Assembly (NCBI GenBank): GCA_039583875.1
Contig: CM077166.1
Location: forward strand, 88,844,564 to 88,908,563
Origin: Platanthera guangdongensis
Lineage: Eukaryota > Streptophyta > Magnoliopsida > Asparagales > Orchidaceae
Reading direction: 5' to 3'
DNA length: 64,000 nucleotides
Translations under genes and position numbers: made by a program
Shown: piece by piece, positions 22,061 to 32,140 of the stretch
How the letters are laid out: each line of letters opens with the position of its first letter
Numbering within the stretch: position 1 is the first letter of the stretch
The notes under the pieces: model-generated
The model's input: the letters and a program-made list of their open reading frames with translations, nothing else
What the model was told of the DNA's origin: nothing
The model's database searches: none

Positions 22061-22275
22061 TTCTCTGCACTGATTTCTCCACTCCTCCACAAGTGCAGTC
22101 CAATTCCCTGCACTTTCCAGGACTCGAGTCAACCCTCCTGACTCAAAAACACACACGAGGGGCCTAGAGCGATTCAGGATGTTACAAATCCTATAATCAA
22201 AATAAAATATTTTGTCCCCGAAATCAGGCTTAGGCTGTGGGGAGAAAAGCATAACATGAAATTTAACATATACAT

Positions 22276-22494
22276 TTAAATAAAATTACCTCGAGCAAAC
22301 AACTCCGGGTAGCGTTGCTGCATCAAATCCATTGGCTCCCATGTGTACTCCTCCTTCCCATGGTTAGACCATAGCACCTTCACCAAGGGAACACTTTTGC
22401 GGCGCAATATTCTCGTCTCGCTATCTACGATTCGCACCGGCTCTAGTCGCACAGATCTATCTGCCGCCACAAGCACCATCAGTAGTCGGAATAT
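22276..22494 (-). pseudogene. pol: Tekay-2 chromodomain
   Basis: The frame contains R-I-L-R-R-K-S-V-P-L-V-K-V-L-W-S-N-H and E-E-Y-T-W-E-P-M-D-L-M-Q-Q-R-Y-P-E-L-F-A, the chromodomain that ends Tekay/Del-like pol, and stops about 85 bp before the 3' LTR. It is shifted one frame relative to the integrase C-terminus just upstream; the shift lies near 22495. Chromodomains are associated with targeting to repressed chromatin. Confidence 0.75.
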
Positions 22495-23906
22495 ATTGGT
22501 CGGGCCGCAACAGTGCTTTTCGAAGCGACGACACATGGAACACGCCGTGGAGATTCTCTAGTTCTGGTGGTAACTCCAACTGATAAGCCAACGGGCAAAT
22601 CCTTTCCAATATAGTATAAGGCCGAACATACCTTGGGTGGAGCTTTTTCACCCCACGCACCTGCGACACTCCATGCATCGGCCGAATATTGAGGAACACT
22701 TTATCACCCACTTGGAACTCCACCATTCGGTGCTTTGCATTATAATACTTCGTCTGCCGACTTTGAGCCTCCAACATGCGATCCCGTATCAATCTGACCG
22801 CCGCATCAGTATCATCTATATATTCATTTCCCAATACCCTCGAATCTTCGTCCTGCACCCAAGATAAGGGAGTCCTGCAGCTTCTTCCGTAAAGGGCTTC
22901 ATGGGGCGCCATACCGATGCTCTCCTGATGTCTATTATTGTAGGAGAATTCCACCAGTGGTATGAGTCTTTCCCATAGTTCTCCTCTGTCCAGCACACAC
23001 AACCTCAACAAATCCTCCAGTGTTCTAATGGTCCGCTCAAACTGCCCTTCCATTTGAGGGTGAAATGCAGTACTAAAGGTTAGGCGCGAGCCCAAATACG
23101 CCTGTACTGCCTTCCACTCCTTGGATGTAAACCGACCATCCCGATCGGAAATAATTGTCTTGGGCACGCCATGATATCGTACGAATTGCTCCACAAAAAG
23201 GCGTACCAAAACATCCACATGTGCTTCCTTCTTCATTAGAATGAACCGGGCCACCATTGTTAGTCGATCAATAATAACTCACACTGAATCATTCCCGGAG
23301 CGGGAACGAGGTAGCCCATGGACAAAGTCCATGGAGATATCCTCGAACTTCCATTTGGGAATGGGCAATGACTGCAACAAACCAAAGGGACTCCTGCATT
23401 CAACCTTCACTCTTTGACAAGATTCGCAATGTGTAACATAGTAACGAACATCCTTCTTTATTCCTGGCCAGCACATGGTCTTCCGTAAGCCGGCGTACAT
23501 CTTGGCAATACCCGGGTGTACATAATATTGAGAGGAATGTGCCTCTCTCAAGATATCCTCCCGGATTTTGCCGCCCTTGGGAATATATAGCCGACCACGA
23601 AAATAAACGAGGCCGTCTTTTAGTGTGTACTCATCGGTGGTCCCATCTTCAATTGCCTTGATTGCCGGGGCCAAGGCCGCATCCATGCCTTGCTCCACCC
23701 GAATTCGGTCTCGGATATCACAAACTATGCTCATGCTTGCCAAAAACTCCGCATACTCTGCCGAAGGAGCCTTGAATACCAGAGTAATCTCCATCTCGTC
23801 AATCATCCGAGCCAACTCCATACTCATCAACCGAGACTCTGGGCTAGAGCCTGACACTTTTCTACTCAATGCATCGCCTACCGAGTTCGCTTTCCCGGGT
23901 GGTAGT
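22457..23906 (-). pseudogene. pol: Tekay-2 integrase
   Basis: An N-terminal zinc-binding H...H...C..C (H-P-G-I-A-K-M-Y ... C-E-S-C-Q-R) lies near 23420-23540. The catalytic core has Asp in S-M-D-F-V-H-G-L-P, Asp in I-I-S-D-R-D-G-R-F and Glu in R-T-L-E-D-L-L. A C-terminal R-P-Y-T-I-L-E-R and H-V-S-S-L-R-K region follows. TGA replaces the expected Trp at 23276-23278 (V-stop-V-I-I-D-R-L). Otherwise the frame is open from about 23869 to 22457, after which it shifts. Confidence 0.82.
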
Positions 23907-25353
23907 TCATGGTGAACTCATAGTCACATAGAAATTTAACCACCGCCGTTGTCTCAGGTTCAACTCCTTCTGAGTGTGTACATACATCATGTTTTTGTGA
24001 TCAGAAAAGATCTCGCAGTGGACGTCATATAGATAATGCCTCCAGACCTTCAAAGCGAACACCACTGCTCCCAAATTCCAAATCATGAACCGGGTAATTG
24101 ATTTCATGTTTCTTTAACTGCCTTAAAGCATAAGCGATTACGGGCCCATGCGGCATCAACACCGCTCTCATCCCTTGATATGACGCGTGCGTGTAAACCT
24201 GAAATCCTTCCTTCCCAGATGGAAGTGCAAGGATGGGGGCGGAGGTAAGGCTATCCTTTAGCTCTTGGAATGCCACTTCACATTGTGGTGTCCACTCAAA
24301 TGACACACCCTTCTTCGTCAAAGAGGTAAGAGGAATGGCAATCTTGGAAAATCCTTTCACGAACTTACGGTAGTACCCAGCAAGTGCAAGAAAGCTTCGT
24401 ATATCTGCCGCCGACTTCAAGGGCGACCACTCCTTCACGGCTCTCACCTTTGCTGGATCCACTGCTAATCCTGCCCCACTGATCACATGCCCCAAGAAAG
24501 CAACCTCCTTAAGCCAAAATTCACACTTGCTAAACTTGGCGTACATGGCGTGCTCCTTCAATTTCTTCAACACCAAGGTTAGATGCTCGACATGCTCCTC
24601 CTCCATCTTTGAGTAGACCAAGATGTCGTCGATAAAAACAATGACGAAGATGTCTAAATACGGTTCAAACACCTTGTTCAATAGGCTCATGAAGGCCGAA
24701 GGGGCATTTGTGAGCCCAAACGGCATTACCCTAAACTCATACAAACCATATCTTGAACTGAAGGCTATTTTCTGAATGTCCCCTTCTTGTATCCTCAACT
24801 GATAGTATCCAGAGCGCAAATCCAGTTTAGAAAACTAATGTGCTCCCACTAGCTGATCGAACATCTCGTCGATCCGAGGTAGCGGATAAGTGTTCCGCAC
24901 CGTCAACCGATTAAGTTAGCGATAATCTATGCATAAACGCAGGGTTCCATCCTTCTTCTTCACGAACAGCACAGGGGCTCCCCAGGGTGATGAACTGGGG
25001 CGAACGAACCCTTACTCCACTAGTTCTTGCAATTGAACTCTAAACTCCGTGAGTTCTTTCGGGGCCATTCTGTACGGAGCCTTGGATACAAGCTTGGCAC
25101 CTGGTACTAGATTAATATGGAAGTCAACCTCTCTATGTGGAGGTAATCCTGGTAGCTTCTCAGGAAATACCTCGGTAAAATCCCGCACTACCCGTACATG
25201 CTTTAATTTCAATGCTTCATCCTTCAACTCGAACCAGACCATGAAGACCTCGTCCCCCTTCATATGAGCTTTTACAACCTGGACGAAAGATAACATCATG
25301 CGAGGCGCGAAGCCAATACCTTGGAAGATGATGTTAGAGTCTCCATGTCCCAA
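23907..25353 (-). pseudogene. pol: Tekay-2 reverse transcriptase and RNase H
   Basis: RT begins after P-P-H-R-E-V-D-F and contains [13 protein letters not shown] and the catalytic F-I-D-D-I-L-V-Y-S, which is intact. Three stops lie upstream of that motif: at about 25009 (after Q-E-L-V-E), at about 24916 (inside D-Y-R-stop-L-N) and at about 24835 (G-A-H-stop-F-S). RNase H follows, with Y-T-H-A-S where the family normally has an Asp (D to H), and a one-base frameshift near 24070 after P-V-H-D-L-E. S-D-H-K-N is present further on. Confidence 0.82.
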
Positions 25354-25392
25354 ATAGATCCGCTTCTCCGCGCAGTCGATCCTCGCGAAGTG

Positions 25393-25740
25393 TCAGTCCA
25401 GCCATATCATGCCCAAAATGATGTCAAACTCCGGCATTCTCAGAACCGTGGCTGGCGTATCAAATGCCTTCCCATCAATAAATAACTCCAACTCGCACTT
25501 GGCAGTTGCGATCATCTCCGAGCCGTCCGGAAGGCGTACACGTCGGGCTATGCTAGTGAAGTACTGTACACCCTCCACATCTTTTATGAAATCCTCGGAC
25601 ACAATGGAGTGTGAGGCACCGGTATCGAACAGCTCATAGGCCGTCTTCCCGCCAATAATCACGGTGCCTAAGTACAAACAACCAAAACTTATTGCTATGT
25701 GTCTAGTAAGTCTTAATAAATTCAAGTTAGACCATGAAAA
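25393..25740 (-). pseudogene. pol: Tekay-2 protease
   Basis: Contains the retroviral-type aspartic protease motif F-D-T-G-A-S-H-S-I-V-S and the later I-I-L-G-M-I-W-L-D. A TGA at 25393-25395 ends the frame, which continues in the same frame into the RT region (H-F-A-R-I-D-C-A-E-K). Confidence 0.8.
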
Positions 25741-25860
25741 TATGTTAATTAATTAAATCATACCTGCAATCACATCTTGGGGGTTCCGTTCCTGCGCCAT
25801 GTCAAGTGCGTACACCTGATCCCTAGCAGGGTCGGGATTACCTCCTTGCGGTCCTCGTCC

Positions 25861-26880
25861 TCAACCACGCACGTGACCCCGCCATCGAGGAGCTGCCGGA
25901 GGGAGAGCGGGAGGGGCGTTCCCAAATAGCTGTGGGAAGAAACGTCGGATGTGACCTGGCTGGTTGCATTGGAAGCACACCAGACCACGATGCCCTTCAG
26001 GTTGTTGAAATTGTTGAGGCTGTGGTGGTGGAGGCAACGCAGGCGGCTGCGGAACCGGATGCTCCACTCTATAGTTCTGGTGGACAAGCCCTCCACCTCT
26101 TTGATATCCTCTTCCTCCTCTGAAGTCTCGCCTCATTCAATTCCATGGGCAGGCTTCCATCACGTCTTTCACATGCCTCTTACTGCATCCCAACTGGTCT
26201 GCCTCCAATCTTTTCTCCATATCAATGATCTCCGCAAAGCTTCCATCCGCTATAAACAAAAAGGACTGCCTTAGGGGATCTCGTAGCGTTTTGTAGATGC
26301 GCTTGGCATAACCTCTGTCATCCAACTCGTAAGAATCCGCAAACCTTGCGAGATGCTGGAATTCCCAGTGGTATTCCGTAACCGACTTTGATCCCTGCTT
26401 TAGTAGAAGAAACCTCTGCTCAAGCTCATCTCGGGCTGATGTAGGGATAAAGTGCTCCAAGAAAACACCCGAGAATTCACACCAACTTATCTCTGTGTAG
26501 ACCCGGCCTTGGAAGGTAGAGCCCATGAGGGACTTCCACCACCTCTTAGAATGTGAGACCAAGACGGACACCGCCAATGTCACTGCCATGTTGGCCGGGC
26601 AACGGATACCAGCCAACAACTCCTGAACAGTGTCTAGCCATTCCTTTGTACGTACAGCTGACTCCATCCCAAGGTAGGCGGGAGGTGAGAGAGCCCGGAA
26701 GGTGCTCAGCCAGTTGGAGCTCGGGTCCTGTTGTTGCACCAGGGGCTGCTGCGCCCTAAAACCATCGAGAATGGCAGTGAGCGTCAGCCCCAACTCAGAT
26801 TGTTGGAACTAAGTGGTAGTAGGTATGAAGGGCGTATGAGTGCCTCTCACCTGCTCAACGAGCGCTGGAATCTACACATA
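25861..26880 (-). pseudogene. gag: Tekay-2 gag with zinc knuckle
   Basis: The gag core (A-Y-L-G-M-E ... W-W-K-S-L-M ... F-L-E-H-F-I-P ... E-F-Q-H-L-A-R-F) spans 26137-26793. A TGA at 26137-26139 is followed in the same frame by M-R-R-D-F-R-G-G and a knuckle C-F-Q-C-N-Q-P-G-H-I-R-R-F, whose last Cys is replaced by Phe. Upstream, the N-terminus is open to about 26880 except for a TAG near 26808. The nucleocapsid zinc site would be impaired. Confidence 0.78.
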
Positions 26881-27051
26881 AAACCCAAACGTATGGTCAG
26901 GTTGGCAAATCTTATGGTCAAAGTTGGACATACTTAGCGTGAATTATATATGGGCACACCACTGCTTCCGGTAAGTCAGTTTGTCCCCAAACTGACTAAT
27001 CAAACGGGGGTGGCACCATTATTGAATGACTTCTTCAGTTGAGGATCGTGT

Positions 27052-27064
27052 AAAACTGATACCA
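27052..27064 (-). other. Primer-binding site of Tekay-2
   Basis: The minus strand reads TGGTATCAGTTTT two bases after the LTR end, matching the 3' end complement of initiator tRNA-Met over its first nine bases. Confidence 0.75.
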
Positions 27065-27066
27065 TT

Positions 27067-28909
27067 TGTAAGACCCCCCCTCCCGGATCCCAAAACACGG
27101 CACAAAGGGGGAGTCTTATGCCCGGAACAGCCGCCTTGCGATAGCATTAGCACACAGGCTAACCTGTACCATAAGACGCATATTCCGCCAGCTACAACAA
27201 TATCAATAGAACATGCCAACCCAACCAAATATAATAAGCAATAGAAGTCAAATCCACACTAAGTATAAATGTCCAAATACATCAGTAAAGGAGAAGCTAA
27301 AACATGCTTCTACAATATATCAGAGTACAACTAATCATTGCCCAAACGGGCTACATCAGAGTAACAAAATACTAACATCAGTAACCGATGGTATCGACAG
27401 CACCGTCACTTTAGGCCCTATCGTCCTGGCCTCGCCGTCCTGCTGCGTAGAGTGCGGCTGCTCTACCTGAGGCGTGACCTCCTAAAAAGGAAGACATAGC
27501 AACCGTTAGTCGAAACGACTAAGTGGTTTCACATCCGCTCCTCTAGCGACTCCTCGGCACCGGGCGGGGAAAAGGAGAAAGAGTATAATATATAATAAGT
27601 ATGCAAGTAAAGGAAGTACAAGAAGGTGGCAGTAGTGTAAGAGTAACAATAACATGATCTAGCAAATATTTAAGAGCTACAGCCAACTAACATCTATAAG
27701 TAACAGCAGGAATGTAACTTAACTTATAAGAATGCCCATACAAACTTATAAGTTATGGATCGGGTTACATAAAGGTAATTCATCGTATAAGAGTGTCCAT
27801 ACAAACTTATACGATGAGGATCTTGTTGTGCAATATTATGAAATGCTATGAATGCTATGCAATGACTCACCCATGATCACACCCATGCAATTGCTATGTC
27901 GACACAGAATATAGTTCCCACTTTTCGAGCAGGTAGCTAACCTCTTAGGCACCAGCCGCCGTGGCCAGGCGGTAATAGTAGAACGGGCACTTTTACTACT
28001 AGGCGGGTATCCACACTACTTTAACTAGGCCTCCATACGCCTCAATGCTAAGAACACAATAGCGGAGCAGATGCGTACTATGGCCCAGCGGGGTCTTGGG
28101 TAGATGTGCAATAAGAACACATCCCGAACTGGCCTTGCATGACCCGGAAGGGGCCTCAAAAGTAAGCACGAGGACACAGCCCAACCGTTCACTTGGCACG
28201 GAAGGGGCCCCGGGACGTGAACATCGAGGACACAACCCAACCACCCAAAGTCTAACTATCGACTCCCGTCGTTGTGACGACTGTCGAGCCTATAGACCTT
28301 CCACAATATCCTTAACCCAGGATTATGACACCGCGTGTCGACTCACACCGCATGCAAATGCCACATTAACATAACAAGGAAGGGTCTTCGGAAGTAAGCA
28401 CGAGGACACAGCCCAACCATCCATCCATACCTTATCACAACTCAACCAAACAAGTGATGGTCAACACCGCACCTACATCCCTTCACAATACTACCTGTAG
28501 GGAGACGACGCTCTAAGTATTGGACTACTAAACTCAATTCATTAATCAAACATACTCATGGCCATGATTTATTCTTCTATATGACTCCCAAATGATGACA
28601 ACATAATATAACATGTTACACATATAAAGATTTACAAATCTTTCCAAAAGTACTAACCTATTATGAATATGATGCGCGTGTAAAGATCCATCACACTTTC
28701 CATATGTTAATGACATGTTATATATGATGCGCACAAATAACAATCTTTCAATTCTTATCAAGTCAATTCGATTAAATAAGATTGCTTCACAATTTGATTA
28801 TATGAAATCTAATTAATAAGCTTCGTCAATCATGCAACAAATGATTAATCATAAGGGTTCATCCAAGTCAAGTAACTTGCAATAAAACTTCCACCGAATC
28901 CAAACCCAT
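27067..28909 (-). repeat. Tekay-2 5' LTR, 3' part
   Basis: Aligns with 18705-20547 (GGGGGGGTCTTACA terminus at 27067). It is interrupted by Athila-C after CCCAT (28905-28909). The LTR continues at 42270. Confidence 0.83.
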
Positions 28910-29080
28910 TGATGAATTGTAAATTTTCGTATTTTTGTGCACATTAATTTAGTCATTTTCATTTATTTTCGTCGTTTTTACTTATTTTTGTTCAATAAAA
29001 TGCTCCTATTTTTGTAAATTTACTACTAACTTGTTTTATTTTATTTTGCAGAAAAATTTCAAAATCTGCCAAAATTGGAC

Positions 29081-29640
29081 AGTACACGCCCGTGACAATT
29101 TGGTCACGCCCGTGACAGGGCCGTGACATTGCATTTCCCGTGAAATCGGACGATTTCTGAATTACAAGCTTGACACGCCTGGAGACACGCCCGTGTCACC
29201 CGACACGGGGCGTGACCCAAGCCCGTGTCCTCTCCTCTCGACACTTTCTGCTCGACTATCGTCGAGTGTCGACACCAACAGTCACGCCCAGTGTCACGCC
29301 CGTGACCTAGGGCTTGACTCAATCTCAGCTCGATGATTTCAACTCGACACTTTCCGCTCGACATTCGTCGAGTGTCGACACCAACAGACTTGCCCAGAGT
29401 CACGCCCGTGACCTGGGGTGTGACCTTTCCAGCTAGCCCGACAAGATGCTGCCGAAGACTTTCGGCGCAACCTGCGCCCGGTTCTACCTCCCCGATACGC
29501 CCAGAGTCACGCCCGTGACATGGGGCGTGACTGCCGCGAACTCAGCCCGAAGTCAACTTTCCTGTCCAATCGCCGGTCGCCTTCATAAATATTACTGTCA
29601 TGCCCCCCCTACACGCCCGTGACCTAGGGCGTGTACTTAG
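29081..29640. repeat. Dyad array in Athila-C 5' LTR
   Basis: CACGCCCGTG cores start at 29085, 29186, 29295, 29401, 29508 and 29612, spaced 101, 109, 106, 107 and 104 bp, with an extra core at 29105. Arms vary and pair imperfectly, such as ACACGCCC with GGGCGTGT around GTGACCTA at 29611. TCGACACT, TCGTCGAGTGTCGACA-type motifs lie between units. The 3' LTR repeats this at 39354-39894 with nearly the same spacing. Confidence 0.82.
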
Positions 29641-29651
29641 AATTTTTTGCC

Positions 29652-29659
29652 TATATATT
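29652..29659 (+). promoter_or_regulatory. TATA-like box of Athila-C 5' LTR
   Basis: TATATATT, 31 bp after the last dyad core. The 3' LTR has TATAAATT at the same place (39925-39932). A second candidate, TATATAAG, is at 29744-29751, changed to TATGTAAG in the 3' LTR, which favours the first one or a recent mutation. Confidence 0.5.
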
Positions 29660-29832
29660 GACCATTTCTGTAAGGTCCAAGGGTTCAGATTTTTGGGCCA
29701 TTTTAGTGTCTTTTTGTGGGCTGCATCCGTGAGTTGTAAAGCTATATAAGGAGATTTCTCCCTCTTTTCTTTCATGTTTGTTTTTGCTTTAGCTTTAGCT
29801 CTTGTAATAGCTTGTAATAGTTTCCTTTAATC

Positions 29833-29838
29833 AATAAA
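29833..29838 (+). promoter_or_regulatory. Polyadenylation signal AATAAA in Athila-C 5' LTR
   Basis: AATAAA within TCAATAAAAATG, about 180 bp after the TATA box. The same hexamer is at 40106-40111 in the 3' LTR, where it would end the genomic transcript. Confidence 0.5.
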
Positions 29839-30690
29839 AATGTTAGATTTTCTCTTCATATTTGGCTTTGGAATGAACACTTGTGCCCACTTTCCTTCTT
29901 TTTATCCTTGGTTTTATCTTTGTTCTTCATTTAGTTCTTCATTTATGAAATGTGTGTGTGTGTGTGTATGAGTGTAATTTATTTACTTTACATGTTTTTA
30001 ACTTGTCTTCATGCTTAGGTATGATAGGTTTTCCTCTTTTTCACCATGTCTTTTTCTTGAAAGAATTAGGATTTCATTCTTATGAATTTATAATTGAGAT
30101 TTGAAATGTGATTTTGTTCTTTTTTACTTAGTTTTTCTTTTAGGATTGTAAAACATCTTTTGTTCTTTTCATTTTCTCTTCACCTTTTTTATCACTTTTA
30201 TAAATTATTAAGAATGAAAAAGTTATAATTTTAATTTTTGAGCACCTTTGATTTTGACTTTATTTTGTAAAACTTTTTGGTCATTCTCTTTTTATTTGTT
30301 CTTTTTATGTGTTTTGGGTAAGTTTTAGGAGTAGAAATCTTGTTATTTTAATTTATAAGCAACTTTGATTTTTCTTTGTTATTAGTGTGTGTGAGTGTAT
30401 GAGAATAAATTTTCTTTTGTTCTTCTTAAATTTCATGTTGTGTGTGTGAGTGTATGAGTATAACTTTTTATTGCTTTCCTCAAATTATGTAGAGTGTGTG
30501 AGTATAGGTGTTAAATTTCATTGCTTTCTTTTAATGCTTTCTTTTAATGCTTTGTTCAAATTATGTAGAGTGTGTGAGTGTAGGTGTTAGCTTTATTGCT
30601 TTCTTGAAATTCATATGGAGTGTGTGTGTTTGTGTGAATTTATTTCCGCCTACTCGTTAAGAGTTAAATGGCGCATCGTTTTCATTTTCA

Positions 30691-31010
30691 GTCCTACTCG
30701 TTTGAGTAGGACTTGCTATTTTCTTTCTTTATTTTTCTGCCTACTCACTTGAGTCAAATGGCCGGACTTTATTTCCCGCCTAGTCGTTTGAGTAGGACTT
30801 GTAATTTTCTTTCTTTTTTTTCCGCCTACTCACTTGAGTTAAATGGACGGACTTTATTTCCCTGTAAATATTTGAGAAAGCACTGTAATCGCATTTATTT
30901 TCTCCTACTCATTTGAGTAGGACTCACTTTCATTTCAGTCCTACTCGTTTGAGTAGGACTTGCAAATTTCTGCTTTTATTTACCGCCCCCACTCATTTGA
31001 GTGGGACTCG
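30691..31010. repeat. TCCTACTC hairpin cluster in Athila-C 5' LTR
   Basis: Hairpins with arms GTCCTACTC and GAGTAGGAC around GTTT at 30691-30712 and 30938-30959, and a similar one at 30903-30922 with ATTT. At about 30987 the stem changes on both sides together (CCCACTC with GAGTGGG). They lie after the polyadenylation signal, in U5. Direct half-copies (CCGCCTACTCACTTGAGT) lie between. Confidence 0.7.
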
Positions 31011-31993
31011 CAAATTTTAATTATGCAAATTTCTTTTATGTGTAACTTAGTTTCTGTTTAATTTACAATTTGGAGTGTGCGTGAGTTCTCGTTTTAGTTA
31101 ACTTTTTAGCTTTCTAAATGTTTGTTTTGTTTTTATGTCCCCTTCTTATAATCATTAGCGTTTAATTTCGAACTTGCGCCTCACTAAATTATAAGCCGTC
31201 CCCATACCGATGTGTGGCTAATCGCTATTAACCTCGGCATCGAAGAGCATTGGGACATTTAAAATGATTTCTAATAATTGATGCTCTTTATTTTCATTTT
31301 AATTTAAGGACTTAAGGTTTACCCTGGTTTACGACGCGTAGGACCACATATCGATGTGTGGGCCCTATTTTCGTAGTCCATATGCTAGCTAGCCGAGAGG
31401 CCGTGCATATGGACCGATCACCCCTGGGTAAATAGAGTTGTGTGCATACCCTCGAAAGAGGACAAGCATAATTCTACCTGATTGGGTTCCCCACCCAATA
31501 GCGGGGTTCTTAGCGTAAAGCGGGCGTTAAGAGGAATTCTTCATCAGACTAACGTTCGGTCGAATAGTCTTAACGTTTAGGTGAGCGATAGCCCTATAGC
31601 TAGGTGAGCTCACATTTGTGAACCTCCACGGCCAAGTTGCCTTATTATTAATTTGAAAACTAAGTCCTATAATTATTAAAAATTGTTTTAGTCTTAATCT
31701 GATTCTATGCCGAGCGTTAACCCTTCATCGAATATTGTCTAAATCGTTTTTTCGCTCCTTTACTTTTTCCTCTTTACTTTACTAAAAAAATCCACCTTTC
31801 TTTCAGTAAAATAATAGTCCTCCCGGAGGAGTAAGAATAGTCAACACGACCCCGAGAACAATACGACCTCAGTATTCCCCCGAATATCGAGTACTACTTG
31901 TGATAGGTGCACTTGCCTACCCGAGCAAGCCCGCGGCGATCGACTCACCGAACCAACCACAGTAAGAGTCTGTTCGTGGGCACATCAAGTTTT

Positions 31994-32011
31994 TGGCGCC
32001 GTTGCCAGGGA
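31994..32011 (+). other. Primer-binding site of Athila-C
   Basis: TGGCGCCGTTGCCAGGGA, seven bases into the AGTTTTTGGCGCC context after the LTR end. It matches the 3' end complement of plant tRNA-Asp except for one base. Confidence 0.82.
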
Positions 32012-32140
32012 ACCTCTTTTCGAGTTGCTATTTCGAATTCCGGAGTCTATTACTTTTACTTATTTTCTATAAAAAAAAACTAAAAACTTTATTTTAAAAA
32101 CAAAAAAAGAGTTTATTTTGTTTTATTTTTGTTTGGGTGT

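Larger units (their letters stand above)
18705..22186 (-). repeat. Tekay-2 3' LTR
   Basis: Starts TGTAACATCC (22186, minus) and ends GGGGGGTATTACA (18705). The U3 dyad array is at 21465-22060, with the TATA box directly after it. The remainder is noncoding. Confidence 0.83.
28910..31987 (+). repeat. Athila-C 5' LTR
   Basis: 3078 bp. In order: U3 dyad array (29081-29640), TATA box at 29652, second TATATAAG at 29744, polyadenylation signal AATAAA at 29833, a GT-rich microsatellite (29948-29967), TCCTACTC hairpins (30691-31010) and a GC-richer block (31150-31980). It differs from the 3' LTR at scattered bases, a few percent by eye. Confidence 0.87.
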
